64,000 nucleotides of DNA, taken from assembly GCA_018340805.1 (NCBI GenBank), contig JACMZG010000008.1, positions 51,990,495-52,054,494 of the forward strand, given 5' to 3'. A program made the position numbers and the translations under genes. The notes under the pieces are model-generated. The model saw nothing but the letters and a program-made list of their open reading frames with translations, was not told where the DNA came from and did no database searches. Below, one piece after another: positions 23,585 through 35,164 of the stretch. This DNA comes from Microvelia longipes (lineage: Eukaryota > Arthropoda > Insecta > Hemiptera > Veliidae). Every line of letters begins with the position of its first letter. The stretch's first letter is position 1.

Positions 23585-24529
23585 TATTACCCAAAAAGTT
23601 TATAAAAAAACTACGGTAGTAGATAAGAAAAAGGTTTAATTAGAAAACGAAATCAATCACAAGAAAACACTTCTTCAACGAAAACCGATAAAGGGATGAA
23701 TAATTTTTCTTTGAATTATTAAATTCAATAATATTTTTATTATTGTTTTTAATGTAATAAAGGAAGGGATATTGCTAACGGCTTGAAGATAAACTAATAA
23801 ATAGATATACAATTTATGTTCATTTATTTTTTTCAGTAGCAAATGTTGCAATAGGAATAAAAGAGACTGTTATCTAATAATATTACTTTGTTTTTCTTAA
23901 TAAATTAGCTAAATTAAACATCAACATTAGTTACAAATAGTAACATAAATAAACAAGTTATAAACAACTAAAATTATTAAATCAAATAATTTTTACATAA
24001 AATAGCCTGGGAAAGCAATATTGGTTGAGTAAAAAGACACAGTTGTAGTGTTAAGTCAAAACATTAAAAAAAAGACTTCGAACATAGATACTTTGCTAGT
24101 GAAACAAACAACAACAAAAAACATAAAAATGAATTGTAATAAATATTTGTAATAAAATTACATGTTTTCTGTTACTATAAAATTATTTTATAAGTATTTC
24201 AACTACTTGTGTATATCAAACAATAGCTCTGTCGAAAAATTCTGGAATTTTCAAACATCGGTATAAAAAAAATAAAAGAACTAAAATTTTATAATTTAAA
24301 ACAATACAATTATGAATCATTTACAATATTTTTTATACAAAAAATTAATATTAATTCAGTACTTTATTAAATAAATTAATTTACATTAAAAAAAAATATT
24401 CAATAGCCGTATAAGCTATAGCTTGTGCACGGCTAAAATAAGTAAATATTGTTAAGAATGAATTGCAGTTTCAAAAAAGGAACCAGGAGGATACTTTAAG
24501 GTTTAATTACAGACAGATACCAATTTTCA

Positions 24530-27225
24530 GTGATTAGAAGCTGAGTTAGTCGAGGTGATGAATTCTGGTGTACCAAATTTCGGAAATCAAAAATAAGTAA
24601 AAGTACTTGTGTATGTCAAACGATAGCTCTATAAAATTGCCGGAATTTTGTAGTATGGGTACCAAATTGTTTTGTTTGTAGTGTACTTTTAGAAAAAGTC
24701 CATATCATGGTATGCTTCTATTTAAAATTTAAAAGTTATCGACAAAAACACAAATAGGCAATCTGATTACCATACTTGCAAGACGATTACCAAAATATGA
24801 TTGCTTATTTAAACTCCTGGTAGTCGATTTAGTGGGGGTAGGTACCAATTTTACGCCGATTCCTCTATAAGAAGCTGAGTTAGTCGGGGTGATGTATTCT
24901 GGTGTACCAAATTTCGGAAATCAAAAATAAGTAAAAGTACTTGTGTATGTCAAACGATAGCTCTAAAAATTGCCGGAATTTTTTAGTATGGGTACCAAAT
25001 TTTTGTTTGTAGTGTACTTTTAGAAAAAGTCCATATCATGGTATGTTCTATTTAAAATTAAAAGTTATCGACAAAAACACAAATAGGCAATCTGATTACC
25101 ATACTTGCAAGACGATTACCAAAAATATAATTGCTTATTTAAACTCCTGGTAGTCGATTTAGTGGGGTAGGTACCAATTTTACGCCGATTCCTCTATAAG
25201 AAGCTGAGTTAGTCGGGGTGATGTATTCTGGTGTACCAAATTTCGGAAATCAAAAATAAGTAAAAGTACTTGTGTATGTCAAACGATAGCTCTAAAAATT
25301 GCCGGAATTTTGTAGTATGGGTACCAAATTGTTTGTTTGTAGTGTACTTTTAGAAAAAGTCCATATCATGGTATGTTCTATTTAAAATTCAAAAGTTATC
25401 AACTAAAAACACAAATAGGCAATCTGATTACCATACTTGCAAGACGATTACCAAAAATATGATTGCTTATTTAAACTCCTGGTAGTCGATTTAGTGGGGT
25501 AGGTACCAATTTTACGCCGATTCCTCATAAGAAGCTGAGTTAGTAGGGGTGATGTATTCTGGTGTACCAAATTTCGGAAATCAAAAATAAGTAAAAGTAC
25601 TTGTGTATGTCAAACGATAGCTCTATAAAAATTGCCGGAATTTTGTAGTATGGGTACCAAATTGTTTTGTTTGTAGTGTACTTTTAGAAAAAGTCCATAT
25701 CATGGTAAGTTCTATTTAAAATTCAAAAGTTATCAACTAAAAACACAAATAGGCAATCTGATTACCATACTTGCAAGACGATTACCAAAAATATGATTGC
25801 TTATTTAAACTCCTGGTAGTCGATTTAGTGGGGGTAGGTACCAATTTTACGCCGATTCCTCTATAAGAAGCTGAGTTAGTCGGGGTGATGTATTCTGGTG
25901 TACCAAATTTCGGAAATCAAAAATAAGTAAAAGTACTTGTGTATGTCAAACGATAGCTCTATAAAAATTGCCGGAATTTTTAGTATGGGTACCAAATTGT
26001 TTTGTTTGTAGTGTACTTTTAGAAAAAGTCCATATCATGGTATGTTTCTATTTAAAATTCAAAAGTTATCGACAAAAACACAAATAGGCAATCTGATTAC
26101 CACTTGCAAGACGATTACCAAAAATATGATTGCTTATTTAAACTCCTGGTAGTCGATTTAGTGGGGTAGGTACCAATTTTACGCCGATTCCTCTATAAGA
26201 AGCTGAGTTAGTCGGGTGATGTATTCTGGTGTACCAAATTTCGGAAATCAAAAATAAGTAAAAGTACTTGTGTATGTCAAACGATAGCTCTAAAAAATTG
26301 CCGGAATTTTGTAGTATGGGTACCAAATTGTTTTGTTTGTAGTGTACTTTTAGAAAAAGTCCATATCATGGTATGTTATTTGAAATTCAAAAGTTATCGA
26401 CTAAAAACACAAATAGGCAATCTGATTACCATACTTGCAAGACGATTACCAAAAATATGATTGCTTATTTAAACTCCTGGTAGTCGATTTAGTGGGGGTA
26501 GGTACCAATTTTACGCCGATTTCTTATAAGAAGCTGAGTTAGTCGGGGTGATGTATTCTAGTGTACCAAATTTCGGAAATCAAAAATAAGTAAAAGTACT
26601 TGTGTATGTCAAACGATAGCTCTATAAAAATTGCCGGAATTTGTAGTATGGGTACCAAATTGTTTTGTTTGTAGTGTACTTTTAGAAAAAGTCCATATCA
26701 TGGTATGCTCCTATTTAAATTTTAAAGTTATCGACAAAAACACAAATAGGCAATCTGATTACCATACTTGCAAGACGATTACCAAAAATATGATTGCTTA
26801 TTTAAACTCCTGGTAGTCGATTTAGTGGGGGTAGGTACCAATTTTACGCCGATTCCTCTATAAGAAGCTGAGTTAGTCGGGGTGATGTATTCTGGTGTAC
26901 CAAATTTCGGAAATCAAAAATAAGTAAAAGTACTTGTGTATGTCAAACGATAGCTCTATAAAAATTGCCGGAATTTTGTAGTATGGGTACCAAATTGTTT
27001 TGTTTGTAGTGTACTTTTAGAAAAAGTCCATATCATGGTAAGTTACAGTTTGAAAAAAGTTATCAACTAAAAACACAAATAGGCAATCTGATTACCATAC
27101 TTGCAAGACGATTACCAAAAATATGATTGCTTATTTAAACTCCTGGCAGTCGATTTAGTGGGGGTAGATACCAATTTTACGGCGATTGCTTCATTAGAAG
27201 CTGAGTTAGTCGGGGGTGATGTATA
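24530..27225. repeat. Satellite of about 330 bp derived from a mariner terminal repeat (copy B)
   Basis: Eight units; the marker ACCAAATTTCGGAAATC recurs near 24571, 24902, 25236, 25561, 25900, 26231, 26561 and 26896, spaced about 325-340 bases. Units are more uniform than in copy A. The last unit runs into the true right tip, which alone has GTATATGAAACG in place of GTATTCTGGTG. Confidence 0.93.
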
Positions 27226-27246
27226 TGAAACGTTCCATTCTGTGTA

Positions 27247-27495
27247 TTAGTGTCATATCTATATGCTTACACCTATTTGCTATGCATATTGGCACGTTGA
27301 CGTAATAAGACTACTCTTTTATAATTGAGGCAATAACCCTACTCTTGTGATCTAGGTGCAGGTTTATTGCGTCGAAGCAATAAGCACATGCGAATAAGTA
27401 AGATGTATGGAGTATATTTTTTGGTATTCATACAGACTTAATGCGTCGACGCAATAAACCTACTCTTAAGAAATTGATGCACTAAGCCTACTATA

Positions 27496-27500
<5 letters not shown>
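27247..27500 (+). repeat. Satellite stub plus GCAATAA-rich block, copy B
   Basis: Direct copy of 10389-10640 and better preserved, with GCGTCGACGCAATAAACC near 27431. Ends at the microsatellite. Confidence 0.7.

Positions 27501-27565
<65 letters not shown>
27501..27565. repeat. (AT)n microsatellite
   Basis: Uninterrupted TA dinucleotide run that ends duplication copy B. Confidence 0.95.
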
Positions 27566-27567
<2 letters not shown>

Positions 27568-30250
27568 TTCTCCCCAATTATTGTCACTATCACTAGCTAT
27601 ATGATTATACAGCTAATTGTATTTGATTTTCTAATTAATTTATGTATGTATTATGTAGAATTAAACTAATTAGTTCAATGTATTTTCCGGATAAATAATT
27701 ATGGCTCTTCAAGGCTGTGATCGTATGTATACGACTTTGGCCTCGGCTTGGCTTATTATTTTCATAAATACTAATTTATTTAGCTGGCTGAGTTTGCCAG
27801 CTTTAATTTTTACTTTAGGTAAAGTGAATGCCACCTGCTTTTGATTGCTACCGCAAGGTAGATATCCTTATGTGTTGAAAATACCTATAACGGGTATTTA
27901 TTTATTTACGTTTAGACTTACAGTGATTAGTTTTTCAGGTTAGTAATTATTGTTCATTAACGTATATGCGCGGTCCATAGTATTACGAGTTTTGTTAAAG
28001 GGAAAGCTCCTGAATCTCAACTGATATACCCCCGGGAGGCTTAGTGCCTAGTGCGGACCCATAACCACGTCCTTTTTCAGGTTGGCTACAACTTCGTTAT
28101 TGTTTTAGCATAAGCTTCAAGGAAAAAAAAACATAAAAACCCATCCCTCTTTCTCTTTTACATTTTAAGAGCATCCAGGCAAGTACATGCCACACGACTT
28201 CCGATATGTTCCGATAATTACGTATAACATATTGAATTTAATAAGTTGTTAAATCTTCAATTTAAATGCAAGAATGAAACTTATATTTCTTAACAATTGG
28301 CAACAATAACTTTAAATAATAAAAAGTGTCATGTCATGATTGACATTGATTCCTATAAAGTAATAAAGTTTAAAACGTTTCTTGTATTATGGAAGTAAGC
28401 TACTTATATAAACTAGTAATAAGACAAACTGATGTAAAAAAACCATGAGGCCGAGAAGCGGCCACAGGAAGGCGCGGGGGCCACGCTGCATAGCGGCCAT
28501 TTATTGCCAGTTTATTACTGGCAAACGAAGCGAGTGAATAATGTTGTTTAAAAAATAGCTGAATGTTTAAAAAAAATCTTTTTTAATTTCACAATTATTT
28601 GACATTGGTTAAATAATTTTATTTCTATTAAATAAATAATCTAAATTTAATTTCGATTGTGAAGAAATTAGTGTTGCCATTTAGCAGAACTATGGTTGAA
28701 CTACAACAAGAAAGGTTTTTTTACGTCTTACAAAAAATCTCGTCTTTTTACATTGGACACAAATGTTGCACTTCACGTTAAACAGTAAATAAAGTAAACC
28801 TAAACTTTTGTTTGTCCTTGATTCCCACTTTTATTGGTACTTTCATTTTCTTAATTCTGTTACTCATTTTTTCGTGTTAAACGCAAAAACAAAAATCCAA
28901 AAAAAATGTGGGCACCCCTATCTTGAACTTTAATAAATTAAAAAAGAAGAGTTTTACAATTAGTTATTTCACAAAAAAGTAAACTGCTCTCTAAGTTACA
29001 TTAGAAAAAAAAGTTTTTGTTTAATTGAGTTTCCTCAACATCATTAATAACTTAAGTACAAAACTTATGTTATTTAAGTAATAGTTGAAAATAAAAACAA
29101 CTTTGGAAAACCGAGATAAAAGCAATTTAAATACAAAGAATTTAAAAAAACCAAATACTACGTTCATTAAAAACTTCTGACGAAATTCACCTACGTATGT
29201 CAATCATAAGCTTAGAAAGCATGGAATAGAAAGTTTTACGTATAACATTTTGTTTTATGAGTGAAAATCCACTTTAATATGAGAATAACTGTTAATACTG
29301 AACAAATTATTTTATTTATATATCCGTAGAAGTTTATATTTTTGATTTTTGAATTAAATGAAGAATGAAAATTTATTAACTTACTGAAGGTTGAAGTTGT
29401 TTATTTAAATCCTCGAGTTGAAATCCGTGTTTGGATTATGATTAATCTAATTTATGAATTAAAATAAAATGTACAACTAGGTCGGGTGTTGCGTTAGTTA
29501 GAATAATAAAGCTTCAAGGGCTGACACTTGCAATGACTCTGTTTTGTTTTTATATTTTATTTTGATCACGCTATTTTTGTCATTTATTGTGACATAAATT
29601 ATTAAGTTCTAGGTAAGAAAATATTTTTAAGACTTTTCAAGATGTTATGTTTTATTAAGGTTTTATCAAGTTTTTGCTAAATTATTAAACGTAATTTTTA
29701 CTGTAATATGTAAATATTGCTCCCTAAAATATTAATATAGCAGACTGAAGTATTATTGTTGTTTTTTGAATGTCCTTGAATATACAATGCAAGCTAGAAG
29801 ATATTTGTTTTGACTAAAAGACATTTTATTTCCTAAATAAAACACTGTAATTATAAAAAAAACTTCATCTTATCATACCAGTCTCGTTTTGTCAAATATC
29901 CCTTAATCAGTGTCAACTATAAAAAAAAATCATTTTTTTTCAATAGTATAAAAATAAAATAATTTCACGCCAACATTAGCATTAAGATATCTCTGTATAG
30001 CATTAATATATATTATACAAGGTTTTCATCTGGATAAATACTATGATTAGTTGAAAACCACTAAAGCAGCATTTATTCGTTTGGTCTCAGCGCTGACGGG
30101 TTTGAGAAAAGTAATCAGTTTCTGTCGGAATTACTGATATATACAACATCAAATACGAAGGTAATATATTATAATATAAATATGTAAGATAAAATAATAC
30201 ATGTAATATAAATAATATATACATAATTATATACATACATACATGTTATA
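27566..30250. other. Long stretch without a recognisable gene
   Basis: AT-rich DNA with a few islands. At 27990-28110 there is a GC-richer piece (CCCCCGGGAGGCTTAGTGCC) that looks like a piece of a dispersed repeat. At 28445-28550 another GC-rich piece contains GAGGCCGAGAAGCGGCC and AACGAAGCGAGTGAATAATG, recalling the GCGAAGC array at 14150-14735. The 60-codon minus frame at 29021-29203 has low-complexity composition and no support. Nothing else seen. Confidence 0.5.
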
Positions 30251-30318
30251 ATCGTAGACTGAGAGTTGTCTAATTCACATTGTTTTGGTCTCGCTATTAA
30301 TTTCCTTCCGTTCGTTAT

Positions 30319-31429
30319 ATGTCCGGTACTAAACGTGCTGCAGCTCAAGCTGCGGCCGCGGCGATAACAAACTCTACCTCTACCAATAAGAAACCTCACT
30401 CTGAGCCTTCTCTACCCTCCTGCTTAACGTGTAAGTCTCCTATAGCTAAACTACAAAACGCATTAATTTGCGTGCGTTGTCGATGCCAAGTACATGCATC
30501 TTGTGTGAACATTACCGATGATGATTACGATTTGATCGTCTCATCTTGGAAGTGTCCTGCTTGTACCAGAAATAATATTAATGAGCCTGTAACACCTGTC
30601 GCTTCTAGGATAAATAAAGTGGATAATATTATTTCTGATACCATTACCGCTGAAATATTGTCTAACTCTGCCTTAACCATCGATTTAATAAAATCGTTAA
30701 TACAGAAGGTTGACAGTTTGAGTGAACAACTCGCATCTGAAGTAAATAATAACAGATTGTTGTTATCAAGAGTAAACTTTTTAGAATCCACGATTGTAAA
30801 CAATCAAACTCCACCGTCGTATTCTAATATAGTACAGACGAGTTCAAACCCCCACTCTAATAAGCCTTCTGTAGCAGTTCCTTCAGAAATCAAGGGGTTA
30901 TTAACGGAGCAACCTTCTAACCATACTCGCTCTCTTCCTTCTAGTCCGGCTCATACCCCCTCTACTAATACTGGTACAGAGAACTCAGTGAAAGGAAACG
31001 GGAAATCTTTACACATTCAACCTAGCCCTATTATTACTAACTTTGAAGATTCTATTAAGCCTGTAAGGAAAGCTTGGCAACCTGTTCAGCAGGGTAGCCA
31101 AACTAATTCCAAATTAAAAAGCATATCCAAACCGGTTAAAAGATCTGCTCTTTTCATAACTAGACTTCATCCCAATACTGCACTAAAGAAAATCGAAGAC
31201 AATATCAAAGATAATACTGATATTACTGATATTGTGATCACAAAACTTAAGACTCGCTTTAATTCTTTTTTCTTATCATCTATCTGTCTTGGAATCCGAT
31301 CTGAACAAAATTAACAATCCTAATATTTGGCCACCTCACTGTTTTTTTAAGCCATTTATAGGCAGATTAAGTAGCGATAACACCGTCCCTGTGGACTCTA
31401 CTCTTGAAATCCTATTAGCTAGTCTGTAA
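30319..31429 (+). pseudogene. LINE ORF1 with PHD-type zinc finger, one frameshift
   Basis: Opens at the ATG at 30319 (MSGTKRAAAQAAAAA). Residues 35-82 form a C4-H-C3 PHD finger: C35, C38, C51, C54, H59, C62, C79, C82, with W77 before the last pair. A serine/proline-rich linker follows, then a region near residues 270-310 (RSALFITRLHPNTALKKIE) that resembles the RNA-binding-like part of LINE ORF1 proteins. The frame stops at 31314, but the next frame carries on with WPPHCFFKPFIGRL and ends at TAA 31427-31429, so one indel near 31270 has split it. ORF1 would bind element RNA. ORF2 starts seven bases downstream. Confidence 0.82.
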
Positions 31430-31436
31430 TAAACTA

Positions 31437-34221
31437 ATGCTCTCTTTGGTTTATCAAAATGTTCGTGGTTTACGAACCAAAGCTTCTGAGTTCTACTCCT
31501 CTGTTTGCACTTCTTCCTTTGATTTTGTTGCAATTACCGAAACTTGGTTTACTGATTCTATACCCAACTGTTCCTATTTTCCGTCTACTTATAACGTTGA
31601 ACGGACTGATAGAGATTATTCTAGACTTAATTGTTCTAGAGGAGGAGGTGTTTTGTCTGGCAGTAAAAAACAACTTACAATATGTACGCCGTCGTGACTT
31701 AGAATCAAACTTAGAATCTGTTTGGATTGAACTGCGTGCTTCGGCTCAGAAAAATCTATTCATTGGTGTGTTATATCTTCCTGATCATCTTTCTGATAAT
31801 GATCTTAAAACGTTTTTTGATAATATATCTGATATCATACCAAGTAACAGTGATGTTATTTTACTTGGCGATTTTAATTGTGACGGTATTGATTGGCTTA
31901 ATTATACTTTTTCTGGTCAACCTAATAAAAGGCAAAGATCAAATATTATTACATCTTTTGTAAACAACTTCAGCTTTATCCAGCATAATTCTGTTCATAA
32001 CATGTACGGCGGTCTACTTGACCTAGTTTTCTGTAACATTGGAGTTTCATCAGTTCGGTTGCCTGATCCTCTTGTAGCCGAGGACAATTATCACCCGAGT
32101 CTTTTTGTAAACTTCACACCATCTCTTAAACCTTATCACTCTACCACTGAAGGATTTGTTTATCGTGATTACAAGAACTGTGATATGAAACTACTCTCCG
32201 AAATTTTATCTTCTACAGACTTCTATTTATAATGAAACTGATGTTAATTTAAAAGTTGAGAACTTCACTTCTGTTATTAATTCTGCTATTTCTCAGTCTA
32301 CACAGTTAAAATCTGTTAAAAAATCTAAGTTTCCTCAATGGTATTCTTATCAACTTAGAAAGATTATTCAAAAGAAAAACCTCTATTTCATGAAATACAA
32401 AAAATCTAACAAACAAATTCATTTTAATCTGTTTAGAATCTATAGAAAATTGTCAAAAATAAAGTTAGATGAAGATATTGAAAAGAGAAATTCTAGAATT
32501 GATACAAATTTAAAGAAGAACCCAAAGTATTTTTGGCGTTATGTTGATAAATCAAAAGATAGTAACAATTCTGAAATTTCTCTTAAACATAATAATCAAC
32601 TTGTTTCTGATAAAACTCAAATAGCTAATATTTTTTCTAATCATTTTCAATCAGTATACAGACCTTCCTCCTCCTTCTCTCTTCCTCCTCCAACTAATCC
32701 TTCTCCCAAAGTTCGTGTTCCTCCTCTTTTTTTACTCGTTATCAATCCTATACAATGCTTAAAAATGTTAAAAACAGTTTTAGTGCCGGTCCTGATAATA
32801 TACCTAGCTTTGTTGTCCGTAAAAACGCCTATACTTTTGGCTCCAGTTTTTTAGATATTATAAATTGTAGTAACTCCGTTAAAATGTTTCCTTCTTTATG
32901 GAATCAAGCCTACATTATTCCTCTCCACAAATCAGGTGATAAATGCTTAGCATCTAATTACAGACCCATATCTATATGCTGCATCTTTAATAAAGTGTTT
33001 GAAGGACTTTTGCTTGCACACATCGATAAATATTTATCTCCCTCCCCGTCGTCTCGTCAACATGGGTTTATCTCTAAAAGATCTACTATTACAAATCTAG
33101 TCAGTTTTCTCTCTCGCTGGTTCTGGTTTGTTTTCAAGATGTCAAATTGATGTAGTGTTATTTCGACTTAAGTAAAGCTTTTGATGTTGTTGACCAAGGT
33201 ATTTTACTAAGCAAGCTGTACACGAATGGCTTTCATCCTGACCTTGTTTTGTTCTTATCAAGTTATCTGTCTTGTCGTACTTGTTGTGTTAAAGTTTCGA
33301 ATGCTCTCTCCACTCAGTTCTTAACTACATCTGGGGTACATCAAGGCTCCAGAATTAGTCCTAGGATTTTTTAGTTTGATGATGGATGTAAGTTTCTGTT
33401 CTCACTTGTGAGCATGCAATTTTTGCCGACGATCTCAAAATCTGAAAAAAGATTACTGATATTGACTCATGCTCTGAACTTCAGAATGATATAACGCTGT
33501 GAGTCGTTGGGCTGTAAATAATAATCTTATTTTAAAACTGTGATAAATCTAATGTTATTTCTTTTACTCGTAGTTCTAATCCTTACCATTTTCAATATTC
33601 TCTGTGTAATAATCCTTTGTCCTCAGTGTCCTCTGTGTGTGATCTCGGTGTTATGTTAGACAGCAAGCTTACCTTTGAAAATCATATTGAAATGATTATT
33701 TGTCGTTCTCTCCGTTCTTTAGGTTTTATCAGTTATGTTTCTCGTGGTTTGTCAATTGATTGTTTTTATCTCTTTATAAAACTTTAGTCCGTCCTATTCT
33801 AGAGTATGCTGTGCCTGTGTGGAACAATCTTGGTGTCACTAGATCTGATCGAATTGAAGCTGTTCAACGTCGGTTTATAAGAATATGCTATCTTCGTTAT
33901 TTCTACCAACGTTGCTATTACTCTTATGAAAGACTGTGTAAGAAACTTGGTCTTGAATCTCTGAGCCTACGCCGAAGATCGCACGAAGTTCTTTTTCTTA
34001 GTAAATGTTTAAAAAATGAAATAGACTGTCCTGAAGTTCAAAAGCAAGTCGTCATACTCCCTGAAGGTCGCCGCCGTGGCAGGTTTCTTTATGTCAAAGA
34101 ATTGTCCTCTATTTGTCCTATAGTTCGTTGTGTGTCCTCGTTAAATTCTCCTATTAATAGTTCCAACCTTTCTACCATCCAATCCTTAAAATCAATTCTA
34201 AAACTATCTATTTCCTCCTAA
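31437..34221 (+). pseudogene. LINE ORF2 (endonuclease and reverse transcriptase), multiple frameshifts
   Basis: Starts at the ATG at 31437 (MLSLVYQNVRGLRTKASEF). The apurinic-type endonuclease shows the N of QNVRGL, the E of ITETW and, after a shift near 31690, LLGDFNCDGIDW and AEDNYHPS. The reverse transcriptase follows in changing frames: AGPDNIPS, NYRPIS and QHGFISKRST (32755-33150), DLSKAFDVVD near 33170, GVHQGSRISP near 33345, and FADDLKI near 33430 with the catalytic pair. The C-terminal part, LVRPILEYAVPVWN, lies in 33760-34221. All key blocks remain, so the copy is fairly young or many shifts are consensus errors. Function: target nicking and target-primed reverse transcription. Confidence 0.85.
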
Positions 34222-34455
34222 TTCTAGTTTTAAATTTTGACTTATGTTACTTTAAGAATGTTTTATATATTTTTAACCCTAATTGTTAGTTATTGTTTTA
34301 TTGCACTTATAAGCTGTAATTGTATTGTAGTTAATTTTATATCATAATTTATTGCATTAATTTAACTTTTATCTTACCATGTATCCTACTTGTGGACATT
34401 GTCTGTTAGGGTAACATGTAAAACTTTTTAAATAAATAAATAAATAAATAAATAA

Positions 34456-35066
34456 TATACATATTTAATAATAATAATATATTACATATTTATGTATAAT
34501 ATCCAAAGATAATTTACAATATTTTCTGAATGCGGTACTCTTATTAAATGGTTGCAGTATGTTCAGTTTAATGTCTTGTAGAGGTATTCTTTACTAAGTT
34601 TCTGCTTTACGAACACTTAGAGCTTAGAATGAAGTTGAAAGTGAGTTAAAGTTTAATTAGATCTGAGTTAAAGATAAAGTTTTTAGTGGTTAGCGTTGTC
34701 CTGCTTGGTCAAACTCGACCCAGAACATTCTATTCCTATTAAACTTATCAAAACAACACTAGAGAATGTGTTAAAGGGTCAGAATTACATCCTTTACACG
34801 CACTCCTTTATTCTGGTTAGAAGAATGTTTTAAACCGTAGTTTTAAAGCAGAATAGTAAAAATAACATGCCTTTAATATTTTAAAAACTCAATTGTATCT
34901 ACCTCTTTCCTTTAAAAATTGCAGGTTTTAAGTTTTACAGTTGCTTAGAACTCAGCCTTAATTATGTTGGTTCTGTTTTGAATTTATGCATGTGTGTAAT
35001 GATTCCTGTGATTTTTTCATATTTTATGAAGCTACAATAACACGTATGTTTACTATGTTAATACAG
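34456..35066. other. AT-rich spacer, no gene
   Basis: Sequence after the LINE tail begins with ATA/AAT repeats and becomes ordinary AT-rich DNA. If the exon at 35067 is real, this belongs to its upstream intron. Confidence 0.5.
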
Positions 35067-35164
35067 GACGAAGAAGACGACAATGAACCATCAGAAGACT
35101 GTAACGTTATCTCTAATGATAAGAGTACTGAATTTATTTTAGCAACTGTAACAGAAGAAAACGC
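35067..35164 (+). CDS. Possible internal exon of a host gene (98 bp)
   Basis: The exon-like stretch is preceded by TTAATACAG (acceptor, AG at 35065-35066) and followed by GTAAGTAATA (donor at 35165). It is open in one frame: 32 codons plus two bases, so an end-phase of 2. The peptide starts DEEDDNEPSEDCNVISNDK and continues STEFILATVTEEN. It is acidic and serine/asparagine-rich, as in linkers of nuclear proteins, and unlike the repeat-derived frames around it. The frame stays open about 27 codons upstream of the acceptor. I do not recognise the protein, and no neighbouring exon was found in the window. Confidence 0.45.

Larger units (their letters stand above)
22810..27246 (-). mobile_element. 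Tc1/mariner-type element with amplified right end, copy B
   Basis: Counterpart of 5645-10388. Left tip ACAGGGTGGTACATTTCAT at 22811; right tip near 27225-27246. Satellite sequence resumes with TATTAGTGTCAT at 27245. It contains the transposase remnant, about 950 bases of AT-rich filler (23590-24530) and the 330-bp array. It is cleaner than copy A, so it is the better one for defining the terminal repeats. Confidence 0.87.
17148..27500. repeat. Duplicated block, copy B
   Basis: Second, direct copy of 1-10640 with the same nested insertions and the same target duplications. It ends in an AT microsatellite, as copy A does. Its 330-bp array has one unit fewer than copy A. Its left part includes the dispersed repeat fragment at 17450-17700. 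Confidence 0.95.
30251..34455 (+). mobile_element. CR1-like non-LTR retrotransposon (LINE), nearly full length
   Basis: Two adjacent frames on the plus strand (ORF1 with a PHD finger, ORF2 with endonuclease and reverse transcriptase) are followed by a 3' untranslated region and a tail of AAAT repeats at 34430-34455. A PHD-type ORF1 points to the CR1 group rather than Jockey, whose ORF1 has CCHC knuckles; this clade call is by motif only. The 5' boundary is not defined. AT-rich words resembling AATAATATACATA lie on both sides and may be target duplications, but they are too simple to trust. Confidence 0.88.
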
